NCBI GenBank assembly: GCA_021775805.1
Contig: JAJFHD010000055.1
Location: 79,578-143,577, forward strand
Origin: Alphaproteobacteria bacterium
GTDB lineage: Bacteria; Pseudomonadota; Alphaproteobacteria; Rhizobiales; JAJFHC01
Length of the DNA stretch: 64,000 nucleotides
Direction of reading: 5' to 3'
Under the pieces are notes generated by a model, which saw only the letters and a program-made list of their open reading frames with translations, made no database searches and had not been told where the DNA came from. Position numbers and translations under genes: made by a program. Positions 9,147 through 16,711 of this stretch are shown piece by piece; within the stretch, counting starts at the first letter, position 1, and the number at the start of each line of letters is the position of its first letter.

Positions 9147-11396
9147 TTAGTCAATGCCGAGATCTTTCTTGCGCTGAGACGCCCAGGCACCGATCAGGCG
9201 GTCGCCGATGATGCCAAGTGTGGCAATGCCGAGCCCTGCCATGACGCCGCGCCCGGCGTCACTGGTCGGCAATGCCCGGTAAATCTCTTGGCCGAGGTCC
9301 TGTCCGCCGATCAGGGCCGTGATCGCGGTCATCGCCAGGGCCATCATGATGGTCTGGTTGACGCCAAGCATGATTTCGGGAAGGGCTATCGGCAACTCGA
9401 CTTTCCACAGCCTCTGAAGCGGTGTGGCACCCGCCATGCGGGCGGCTTCGATTGTTACATTCGGTATACGCTTGAGGCCTAGATAGGTGAAACGGATCGC
9501 CGGTACCGTCGCATAAGGCACGATAGCAAATATAATCGCCAGTTCACCGACCCGGAACAGCATGATCGCCGGCACAAGGTAGATAAACGACGGAAAGGTC
9601 TGAAGCGTATCGCAGATATACATGACAATCTTGGCGACCGGGTCCGATTTTGCAGCCCAAATGCCAAGCGGCACGCCAATCGCAACGCACCAGACCAAAG
9701 CAGACGATACGAAATAGAATGTGGTCGTCGCCAACGTCCAGTTTCCGACTATGAGGATCACGAACAGCATCAAGCCGACTGTCAGTGCCGTGAGTGCCCA
9801 GCCGCCGAGCCGATGACTGATGACGGCGATTACCGCCACGACAAGGGACCAAGGCAGGGAGTGGTAAAAGTCCCTGAAGGGGATCAGTACATTTAAAGTC
9901 AGAAAATCCCTGATGGGTCTGATGTAATCGATCAGAAAAAACGTAACCTGTTTGATGACCTTATCGAATTCCAGCGCATCCTTGCTGGTGATCAGCAGAT
10001 ACTTCTTGGATAGAATTGACACGTCGCGCATATAGAACGATGCGAACACCGATAGGAAGAACACCGCAAAAAACAAGGTGAGGTGACGGTGACGACGCAA
10101 GATGCCGTCTTCAACGTGATGCACATACGCCGTGGAGCGATTGGCGTAGGCTTGTGTCAACTGATCGAGGACAACGGCCATCAGAACGATGGCAATGCCC
10201 TGCATGGTGGCAAAGCCGAGTTTCAGTTGCTGCAGGGAAAACAGAAGTTTGTGGCCAAGCCCCTGGGCCCCGACCAAAGAACAGATCACCACCATCGCCA
10301 AAGTTTGCATGATCACCTGATTGAGGCCGAGCAGCAGTGTTTTCTGGGATGCCGGGAGCTGAACCTTCCAGAGCAGTTGACGCGGCGTACAGCCGCTCAT
10401 CCGGCCTGACTCGACGATATCGCTCGGCACCGTTTGAATGGCGAGGATCGTACAGCGTGCCATCGGCGGCATGGCAAAGATCATGGTCGCGATCAGCGCC
10501 GGCACCTGACCGGCGCCGAACATCACCACGACCGGCACAAGATAGGCCAGATGAGGCGTTGCTTGCATGAGATCGAACATGGGAGTGATGATACGGGCCG
10601 CTCTCTGTGACCGCGTAACCCAGACTCCAAGCCACAACCCGAGCAACGCGGAGAACGGTACAGCGACCACAACCAGCGAAAACGTCTTCATCGACTCTCG
10701 CCAAAGCCCGGTAACGGCCAGATACCCCATGCACACAGCGACAAGCAGCGACAATCGCCAGCCGCCGACCCAATGCCCGAAGATGCCGAAACCGATCACC
10801 ACCGCAACCCACGGAATGTGCTTGAGTTTCGAAGCTGACGACAACGCTTCGAACAAATAGGCGGGCACTTGTGAAATCCCGACGAATGCCTGCGCTTCCA
10901 TCCAGGGTTCAGTCTTGAGCGCTTTGGAGTAGTTCAGCAAAATGAAAGGTAGTGAATCGACAATCACCACAGCGAGAATGCCAATCGCACAGTACGCCGC
11001 CACCCGGCCACCACGCAGCTTGTAGGCAACAATGCCGATCACGGTCGTAAACATGATCCAGAAAACCGGCAGGAAGGCCGGCGGTTTTGCCCCTTTCCAG
11101 AGCAGGAATTCGGACCACACCAGCGGTTGTTTCAAGAGCCACGCAATTGTCCGCGTGACGTCCTTGACCGTGAAAAGGCCGAACGTGGCGCGCTTGTCCA
11201 GCCACCCGAAGAACTCGGTTATCCAACGCTTGATTGGAACAACGAGCTCGTTAGGCCAGGTTCTGGCGCCGTCCCAGATTAACGACAACAACAGAGTCAA
11301 AACCACGGCCGCGATCACATGAAAAATCAGCGTATGCTTTTGATAGAGGCTGGGTGTCGATCCCTGCGACGTCGTGGAAGTGTCCGCCAAGCTCAT
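9147..11396 (-). CDS. tmoW: TMAO ABC transporter permease, two fused permease domains
   Basis: This 749-residue inner-membrane protein contains two BPD_transp_1 units in one chain. Each has the EAA loop that contacts the ATPase: ESGRMSGCTPRQLLWKVQLP in the first and EAARMAGATPLQRLWKVELP in the second, both followed by a similar helix with NQ.IM..LAM. A hydrophobic N-terminal part precedes the first unit. This double permease matches the TMAO transporter of marine Alphaproteobacteria rather than the usual ProW-type single domain. The start codon overlaps the stop of the ATPase gene by ATGA, so the two are translationally coupled. The letters W for permease and V for ATPase follow my memory of the Ruegeria naming and could be exchanged. 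Confidence 0.88.
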   Translation of the reverse strand: MSLADTSTTSQGSTPSLYQKHTLIFHVIAAVVLTLLLSLIWDGARTWPNELVVPIKRWITEFFGWLDKRATFGLFTVKDVTRTIAWLLKQPLVWSEFLLWKGAKPPAFLPVFWIMFTTVIGIVAYKLRGGRVAAYCAIGILAVVIVDSLPFILLNYSKALKTEPWMEAQAFVGISQVPAYLFEALSSASKLKHIPWVAVVIGFGIFGHWVGGWRLSLLVAVCMGYLAVTGLWRESMKTFSLVVVAVPFSALLGLWLGVWVTRSQRAARIITPMFDLMQATPHLAYLVPVVVMFGAGQVPALIATMIFAMPPMARCTILAIQTVPSDIVESGRMSGCTPRQLLWKVQLPASQKTLLLGLNQVIMQTLAMVVICSLVGAQGLGHKLLFSLQQLKLGFATMQGIAIVLMAVVLDQLTQAYANRSTAYVHHVEDGILRRHRHLTLFFAVFFLSVFASFYMRDVSILSKKYLLITSKDALEFDKVIKQVTFFLIDYIRPIRDFLTLNVLIPFRDFYHSLPWSLVVAVIAVISHRLGGWALTALTVGLMLFVILIVGNWTLATTTFYFVSSALVWCVAIGVPLGIWAAKSDPVAKIVMYICDTLQTFPSFIYLVPAIMLFRVGELAIIFAIVPYATVPAIRFTYLGLKRIPNVTIEAARMAGATPLQRLWKVELPIALPEIMLGVNQTIMMALAMTAITALIGGQDLGQEIYRALPTSDAGRGVMAGLGIATLGIIGDRLIGAWASQRKKDLGID

Positions 11397-12424
11397 ACCC
11401 CGTCCCTTCCGAACAAGGCCTTGGACATGCGCCGGCGTGAAATCGAACCGACAATTTTATTGTCATCGCCGAACACAGGAACAGGTTGGTCGGAATTCAA
11501 AACCTGTTCGGCAACTTCGCCAATCTTGGCCGAACCCGGCACTGCCTGATCGGTTTTTTGGGTTCCATCACCATCCGCCTGCATGATTGCCTTGACTGAG
11601 ACGATGCGGTCACGCGGGGCATTACGGGCAAATTCGGCGACATAGTCATTGGCGGGATTGAGAACCATTTCCTCCGGCGTCGACAACTGAACCAGTTCAC
11701 CCGCCTTCATGATCCCGATCCGGTCCGCCAGTTTTGTCGCCTCCTCGAAATCATGCGTGATGAACACAATGGTTTTTGAAAGCATTCTCTGCAAACGGAT
11801 GAATTCGTCCTGCATTTCCGCGCGTATCAGCGGATCCAGCGCCGAAAACGGCTCATCAAGAAACCAGACGTCAGGCTCGACCGCAAGCGATCGCGCAATG
11901 CCCACACGCTGTTGCTGTCCGCCGGACAATTCCCGTGGAAAATAGCTTTCCCGTCCGCCCAACCCGACGAGTTCGATCATCTCAAGCGCACGTTTTTCAC
12001 GATCGCCTTTTTCGAGTCCCTGCACTTCCAGCGGAAACGCGACGTTGGAAAGGACATCACGATGTGGCAGCAATCCGAAATTCTGAAAGACCATCCCCAT
12101 CTTGTGCCGCCTGATCTCGATCATCTCCTTGTCATTGGCAGCCAACAGGTCCTGACCTTCAAATTTGATCGTGCCGGTGGTCGGATCATTCAGGCGCGTC
12201 AGGCAACGGATGACGGTGGACTTACCCGACCCGGACAACCCCATGATGATCAGGATCTCGCCCTGGTTCACATCGAAAGATACATCTCGCACCGCACCGA
12301 TGTAACCTTCGTCGGCAAATGCCTCGTCGCCAGGCGAGCCGTTATGGCGCTGCATGAAGCCTGCCGGATCAGCACCGAACACTTTCCAGATGTTTCGGCA
12401 TTCTACCTGAACGTTTTCGCCCAT
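11393..12424 (-). CDS. tmoV: TMAO ABC transporter ATP-binding protein
   Basis: This 343-residue cytoplasmic ATPase of the ProV/OpuAA type powers the double permease encoded next to it. Visible motifs are Walker [10 protein letters not shown], the Q-loop in MVFQNFGLLPH, signature LSGGQQQRVGIARS, Walker B VWFLDEPFSALD and the H-loop FITHDFEEA. The C-terminal part (about 255-343) has the look of CBS modules, as in osmolyte importers, which could sense ionic strength or a nucleotide. The start ATG is preceded by AGGGGAAACTT. It lies downstream of tmoX, from which a hairpin separates it, and overlaps the permease gene by four bases. The family alone would allow glycine betaine or choline as substrate; TMAO is inferred from tmm and tdm. 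Confidence 0.9.
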   Translation of the reverse strand: MGENVQVECRNIWKVFGADPAGFMQRHNGSPGDEAFADEGYIGAVRDVSFDVNQGEILIIMGLSGSGKSTVIRCLTRLNDPTTGTIKFEGQDLLAANDKEMIEIRRHKMGMVFQNFGLLPHRDVLSNVAFPLEVQGLEKGDREKRALEMIELVGLGGRESYFPRELSGGQQQRVGIARSLAVEPDVWFLDEPFSALDPLIRAEMQDEFIRLQRMLSKTIVFITHDFEEATKLADRIGIMKAGELVQLSTPEEMVLNPANDYVAEFARNAPRDRIVSVKAIMQADGDGTQKTDQAVPGSAKIGEVAEQVLNSDQPVPVFGDDNKIVGSISRRRMSKALFGRDGV

Positions 12425-12497
12425 AAGTTTCCCCTAAACTGACAACGGCATTCGGCGTCTGTCCCGTCATAATGACCGATTGGGCCACGAAACAAAA

Positions 12498-12530
12498 GAA
12501 CCGGGCATTGCAGTTCACAATGCCCGGTTC
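12498..12530 (-). terminator. Hairpin between tmoX and the ATPase gene, terminator or attenuator
   Basis: A perfect 13-bp inverted repeat (GAACCGGGCATTG and its complement, 7-base loop) is followed on the minus strand by TTTTGTTT. It lies 34 bases past the tmoX stop and 74 bases before the ATPase start. Such a partial terminator or 3'-protecting stem commonly makes the binding protein more abundant than the membrane components. Confidence 0.8.
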
Positions 12531-12564
12531 TCTTCATGTCACAAATGCATGATCGCAATCGAGC

Positions 12565-13524
12565 TTACATGCCCTTCCATTTGGCAATAAGGGCCTGATT
12601 GTCGGCAATCCATTTCTCGGCAGCTTCTTCTGTCGACATGCCATCGACATCTACCAGCAACGAGGCCGCGGCAATCTGAGCGTTGTCGAAGTTGATCGCC
12701 TTGATGACCTTCCAGGCTTCGGGATACTTTGCTTCCAGACCCTTCCAGGCGGCCTTTTTAAGCCAACCGGAACGCGGGGCGCCACAGTCGTTGACCATGT
12801 CAGGGTTCATGCCCCAGGACGGGTCCTTGGCGCATTTGTCGCCTTCGGGTTCCGGGAAGTCGATGAACATTCCCTTGTGCTTGGCTTCGATGAAATTCGG
12901 TGTCCAGTTGAACAGAACGATCGGTTCTTCTTTGGACGCTGCAGCATCGAGCTCGGCCCACAAGGTAGCGGCCTGACCGACGTTGATTGCAACAAAATCC
13001 ATGCCCAGCGCTTTCACGCGTTCTGCATAATTCTTGCCCCAGTCGGCCGGTGGCCCGACAAAACGGCCCTTTGGTGCGGTCTCGGCAACGGTGAAAATAC
13101 TCGCGCACTTGTTCAGCGCTTTCCAGTCCGGCAGGCCCGGGCATTTGTCGACCACATACTGCGGCACCCACCATTCTTCGCGGGTCACGGCGTCGTGGGT
13201 TCCGGCGTCAACCATACCGTCTTCGGCAACAGCCTTTTCAAAGGCACCCTTCATGGAGCCTTCCCAGGCTTCGATCTGGAAATGCATATCGCCATCGGCA
13301 ATCGCCTTGAACTGCAACTGCGAGTCCGACGGTGCGAACTCGACCGTGTAGCCCATACCTTCGAGTACCTTTCCAACCACGGTCGAAAGCACCAGCTGGC
13401 TGGTCCAGTTATTCTGAACAATGATGATCGGGTCGTCGGACTCAGGCGCAGCCGCACTGGCAACTGCGGGCAAAGCCAGGCACATGGAAAGCGCCAGCCC
13501 AAGTTTCATGGACTTAGAAAACAT
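12565..13524 (-). CDS. tmoX: TMAO-binding periplasmic protein of an ABC transporter
   Basis: This 319-residue protein begins with a clear signal peptide (MFSKSMKLGLALSMCLALP, cleavage near ASAAA). It has the fold of OpuAC-type quaternary amine binding proteins, with many tryptophans that could form the aromatic cage for a trimethylated amine (for example IVQNNWTSQ, QIEAWEGS, REEWWVPQ, VLFNWTPN). It delivers substrate to the permease encoded downstream. The start ATG follows GGGAGGAATGAA. Position at the head of tmoX-ATPase-permease-tmm makes TMAO the likely substrate. Binding proteins of glycine betaine and choline have the same fold, so substrate specificity is not proven by sequence alone. 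Confidence 0.88.
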   Translation of the reverse strand: MFSKSMKLGLALSMCLALPAVASAAAPESDDPIIIVQNNWTSQLVLSTVVGKVLEGMGYTVEFAPSDSQLQFKAIADGDMHFQIEAWEGSMKGAFEKAVAEDGMVDAGTHDAVTREEWWVPQYVVDKCPGLPDWKALNKCASIFTVAETAPKGRFVGPPADWGKNYAERVKALGMDFVAINVGQAATLWAELDAAASKEEPIVLFNWTPNFIEAKHKGMFIDFPEPEGDKCAKDPSWGMNPDMVNDCGAPRSGWLKKAAWKGLEAKYPEAWKVIKAINFDNAQIAAASLLVDVDGMSTEEAAEKWIADNQALIAKWKGM

Positions 13525-13539
13525 TTCATTCCTCCCTAT

Positions 13540-13567
13540 GTCTTTTCAGACGTTTGTCTTTTCAGAC
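13540..13567 (-). repeat. Tandem 16-bp repeat in the tmoX leader
   Basis: GTCTTTTCAGAC occurs twice, at 13540-13551 and 13556-13567, with a 16-base period. Each unit has inverted ends (GTCT...AGAC). The pair ends 15 bases before the tmoX start, overlapping or adjoining its ribosome site, so it could bind a regulator or form small leader hairpins. I know no regulator with this site. Confidence 0.6.
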
Positions 13568-13629
13568 AGTGTTGCGAGGCGAACCGCAGTCATGTTTTGG
13601 CCAAACGTGTTTGGCGCTTTTCGCCTGAC

Positions 13630-13700
13630 TTGCATTATCGGCCAATCTGCGCACCAATGCAATCCAAAAACATACCGATATAAACCTTTTTGCACCAATT
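13630..13700 (-). promoter_or_regulatory. Probable tmoX promoter region with CCAAT elements
   Basis: Between the divergent genes there is a perfect 7-bp inverted repeat, TTGCATT (13630-13636) and AATGCAA (13656-13662). GCCAATC, GCACCAATG, CATACCGAT and TGCACCAATT (13691-13700) also lie here. These resemble the CATACCAATT copies in front of tdm, so a common regulator of both TMAO transcription units is possible. No convincing -35/-10 pair could be assigned by eye. Confidence 0.35.
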
Positions 13701-13792
13701 TTCCGGAATGGTTGAAGTTCGCCGTATTCAGATTATTGGGCTATACTCAACGCAATCATAGATCGGCACACCGGTTTGGAGGCAGTGTCACA

Positions 13793-14737
13793 ATGGGCGA
13801 CGCGAGCAAAAGTGACGAAGACAGCCAGTCTTCGCCACGCGAAAAATTCAAGTTCACATTCGACCAGGACAACAAAGCCGACACTTCTGCGGATCACCAT
13901 AACGAGACCGGCGAACAAGGGGATGATGCCGATGGCAAGGCCGGCATCGATATCATCAAGACCGCGGTCCCCGTGACGCCGCCAGCAAAGCTGAGTCATA
14001 TGCTGGCGCCGGAGACGGACCAGCCAGCGTCCTCCCAGTCTCCACCCAAATCCGAGTTTCCACCAAAAAGGGCCGACGTCGCCGCCGCGCGCGAAATGCC
14101 TGTTGCGGCCGACAAAACGCCGGAGCCTGCGTCGGTTCAGGAGTCTGGAGAGCCGACCGAAGAAACCCTGGCCGGAATGATTGCAGGCCGCCGGTTGGAC
14201 ACGCCGGAAGCTGAACGAACGTTTCTGCTGACTCTGTCGCGTGACCAGCGCCTGAAATATGCCGACCTGCTCCAGGCTGGCGACCAGTTGGACTTCGATC
14301 GCGAAAAACACGGACTTGAACTGGATCGTCTTGAACTGGAACATGAGAGACTGTTGTTTGAGCAGCGTACACAGTACCGCCACAACGCAACGATATTTGC
14401 CACGACAGCACTGCGGACATTGCTCGTTACCAATGGACTGGGCTGTCTGGTGCTGATTGCCGTTTGGGGGTACCTATCCGCAAGTCCAACAGCCGTATTT
14501 TCGGCGCAGGCCTTTCTGCTTTCGTTGTCATCGATGGGTTTGGGCGCCATAGCCGGCGCACTGACTTCGCTCTGCGCTTACGTCACCCAGTTCCTGCTCT
14601 CAAGCCAGAACGCCGGGGTCGTATCACGAGGTTTCGCCGTTGTGTTTCGAGTCATTGCCGTGAGCCTGGCGCTTGCAGGTTTCTGCCTGTTTATCGCCGG
14701 GTTGTTGCTGGCCGGCCACGGCTTGAAATCCATCTGA
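13793..14737 (+). CDS. Membrane protein with long acidic N-terminal tail, function unknown
   Basis: The 314-residue protein begins with about 130 polar, Asp/Glu/Pro-rich residues that look disordered. A charged helical stretch follows, likely coiled coil (EKHGLELDRLELEHERLLFE). Three hydrophobic segments close the protein (about 205-228, 232-262 and 275-305). The frame is open upstream to 13421, but that part overlaps tmoX on the other strand. The ATG at 13793 has GGAGG ten bases before it, so I start there. I recognise no family. It is divergent from tmoX and 28 bases upstream of the fructokinase-like gene, so it could share a transcript with that gene. The helix-then-membrane layout recalls bacterial envelope scaffolds, but that is only a resemblance. 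Confidence 0.75.
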   Translation: MGDASKSDEDSQSSPREKFKFTFDQDNKADTSADHHNETGEQGDDADGKAGIDIIKTAVPVTPPAKLSHMLAPETDQPASSQSPPKSEFPPKRADVAAAREMPVAADKTPEPASVQESGEPTEETLAGMIAGRRLDTPEAERTFLLTLSRDQRLKYADLLQAGDQLDFDREKHGLELDRLELEHERLLFEQRTQYRHNATIFATTALRTLLVTNGLGCLVLIAVWGYLSASPTAVFSAQAFLLSLSSMGLGAIAGALTSLCAYVTQFLLSSQNAGVVSRGFAVVFRVIAVSLALAGFCLFIAGLLLAGHGLKSI

Positions 14738-14765
14738 GCCGTCCGCAGAACCGGGATTATCCTCA

Positions 14766-15653
14766 ATGCGCCTCGGGATTGATTTTGGCGGGACAAAAAT
14801 CGAAGGCGCAGTGCTCGATCTCGATGGCCACATCGTAGCCCGCAGGCGCGTTCGCACCCATCGTGGAGACTATGGCGAAAGCATAGCCCAGGTTTCAAAT
14901 CTGGTCACCGGACTTGCAGCCCAGGTCGGAACCATTTCATCGGTGGGCGTCGGGATCCCAGGCGCATTGTCGAAACAGACAGGCCTGGTCAAAAACGCCA
15001 ATTCCACATGGCTGATCGGCAAAGACTTCCGTGGCGATCTCGAATCAGCGCTGAACTGCCCGGTAAACATGGCGAACGACGCGAACTGCTTTGCACTTTC
15101 AGAAGCCGTGGACGGCGCCGCATCCCACTGTACGGTTGTCTTCGGTGCAATCCTTGGAACAGGAACCGGCGCCGGAATCACGATCAATTCCAAAGTGCTT
15201 GCAGGACTGAATGCAATTGCCGGAGAATGGGGTCACAACCCCCTGCCATGGCCCCGGGACGAAGAGTTGCCGGGGCCCTCTTGTTATTGCGGCAAATACG
15301 GCTGCCTTGAAACATATTTGTCCGGACCCGGTTTCGCCGGGCACCATCAGGCGGCCACGGGAATCGCATTGAAACCAAAAGAAATCATTACAAAGATGCG
15401 TCAGGGCGATGGACCCGCCCATGACAGTTTTCAGATCTATGTGGATCGCTTGGCACGGGGCCTTGCGCACGTGATTAATATCGTCGACCCTGACATAATC
15501 GTTTTGGGAGGGGGAATGTCAAACATAGACGAAATTTACACAAATTTGCCCGAAGCTCTGAGTCGCTACGTGTTCTCGGACAGTTGCCTTACGCCGGTCG
15601 TGGCGGCGAAACACGGCGATGCGGGAGGCGTTAGGGGGGCGGCGTGGTTATAG
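14766..15653 (+). CDS. mak: ROK-family sugar kinase, Mak-like fructokinase
   Basis: This 295-residue kinase phosphorylates a free hexose, probably fructose, with ATP. It has the ROK phosphate-binding motif DFGGTKIEGAVLD at the start, the catalytic NDANCFALSEAVDG, the GEWGHNPLPW segment, and the zinc-binding CYCGKYGCLE. A second nucleotide motif is VLGGGMSN, and the protein ends in KHGDAGGVRGAAWL. These match E. coli Mak closely along the whole length, better than NagK or glucokinase relatives. No sugar transporter is nearby. The ribosome site is weak, but the N-terminus fits the family exactly. Confidence 0.88.
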   Translation: MRLGIDFGGTKIEGAVLDLDGHIVARRRVRTHRGDYGESIAQVSNLVTGLAAQVGTISSVGVGIPGALSKQTGLVKNANSTWLIGKDFRGDLESALNCPVNMANDANCFALSEAVDGAASHCTVVFGAILGTGTGAGITINSKVLAGLNAIAGEWGHNPLPWPRDEELPGPSCYCGKYGCLETYLSGPGFAGHHQAATGIALKPKEIITKMRQGDGPAHDSFQIYVDRLARGLAHVINIVDPDIIVLGGGMSNIDEIYTNLPEALSRYVFSDSCLTPVVAAKHGDAGGVRGAAWL

Positions 15654-15732
15654 GAAAAATTCAACAAAGTTCTTTGGGAGCGCCCCTGCCCCTTGGATCG
15701 AGAGCTGAATTGACTACATTATTGTCAGAAAG

Positions 15733-16605
15733 GTGGCTCATTTGACAACAACCCGGATCGAGGGCAGCACCGGATCCGAAGAGGACGGATTCTGGGTGCG
15801 ATTCTGGGGTGTCCGGGGCACTATGCCATGCACGGATCCAGAACTTGCCGGCTATGGCGGCAATACGCCCTGTCTCGAGATAAATTGCGGTGGCCGAACG
15901 CTCATGTTTGACGGCGGTTCCGGGGCCACTGCTCTGGGCAACAAGCTTGTCGATAAAGGCGTTGTGGATCTTGACATATTTCTGACCCACGCACACTTCG
16001 ATCACGTCCAGGGTTTGCCATTTTTCTGGCCGTTTTTCCAAAAAGACACGCGGGTCCGCTTTTGGTCAGGAGATCTGGAAGGCAAGCAGTCTTCTGAGCT
16101 GTTGATGCGCGACCTTATGAAGAAACCGTTCTTGCCCATAACACCAGATATTTTCAACGCTGACATCGACTACCGCGACTTTGCCACCGGCGACACACTC
16201 ACGCTCTCGCAGGAGATCGTAATCCGAACCACAGCTCTGAACCATCCCGGTGGATGCGTTGGATATCGCATTGACTATGCCGGTGGTTCCATCTGCTACA
16301 TTTCCGACACCGAACACGTTTCCGGTGAAATCGACGGCAACATAATGGCTCTCGTCCAAGACGCCGACATCATGATCTACGATGCGACTTACACTGAAGA
16401 GGAATACAAGCCTTGCCGCGGCTACGGCCACTCCACGTGGCAAGAAGGCGTCAAGCTGTGTGAGGCCGCTGGAGTAGGCCAATTTGTTACCTTTCATCAC
16501 CACACGGGGCACAATGACCGATTTCTGGATGCCCTGGCTGAAGACCTCGACAGGCATCGCCCTGGTTCACTTGTTTCAAAGGAAGGCATGATCCTTTCAC
16601 CATGA
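15733..16605 (+). CDS. Metallo-beta-lactamase-fold hydrolase
   Basis: This 290-residue protein has the binuclear metal motif THAHFDHVQGLPFF (H-x-H-x-D-H) at about residue 80. A later metal-binding region is ISDTEHV, and FHHHTGHND lies near the end. It starts with FWVRFWGVRGTMPC and CLEINCGGRTLMFDGGSG, typical of the group of MBL phosphodiesterase-like hydrolases often annotated only as MBL-fold protein. The substrate is not known; a cyclic nucleotide or other phosphodiester is possible. The start is uncertain: GTG at 15733 is close to AAAGG, and a TTG at 15742 has AAGGTGG at normal distance. A membrane cyclase gene follows within about 110 bases, which makes a signalling link worth testing. 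Confidence 0.85.
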   Translation: MAHLTTTRIEGSTGSEEDGFWVRFWGVRGTMPCTDPELAGYGGNTPCLEINCGGRTLMFDGGSGATALGNKLVDKGVVDLDIFLTHAHFDHVQGLPFFWPFFQKDTRVRFWSGDLEGKQSSELLMRDLMKKPFLPITPDIFNADIDYRDFATGDTLTLSQEIVIRTTALNHPGGCVGYRIDYAGGSICYISDTEHVSGEIDGNIMALVQDADIMIYDATYTEEEYKPCRGYGHSTWQEGVKLCEAAGVGQFVTFHHHTGHNDRFLDALAEDLDRHRPGSLVSKEGMILSP

Positions 16606-16711
16606 ACGGCAATTGCGCTCCCTCACGGGCATTACAATGCAACGTGACTGGACAACCCCTACCCCATGGACCAGAGGTAGGGTCCAATTTCATCCCAGAC
16701 AAACTCGAACA

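Noticed and set aside
7660..9150. Long plus-strand frame (496 codons) over tmm
   Set aside because: It is antisense to tmm, which has full family motifs and a strong ribosome site. The translation shows no family signal and is a by-product of codon bias in GC-rich DNA.
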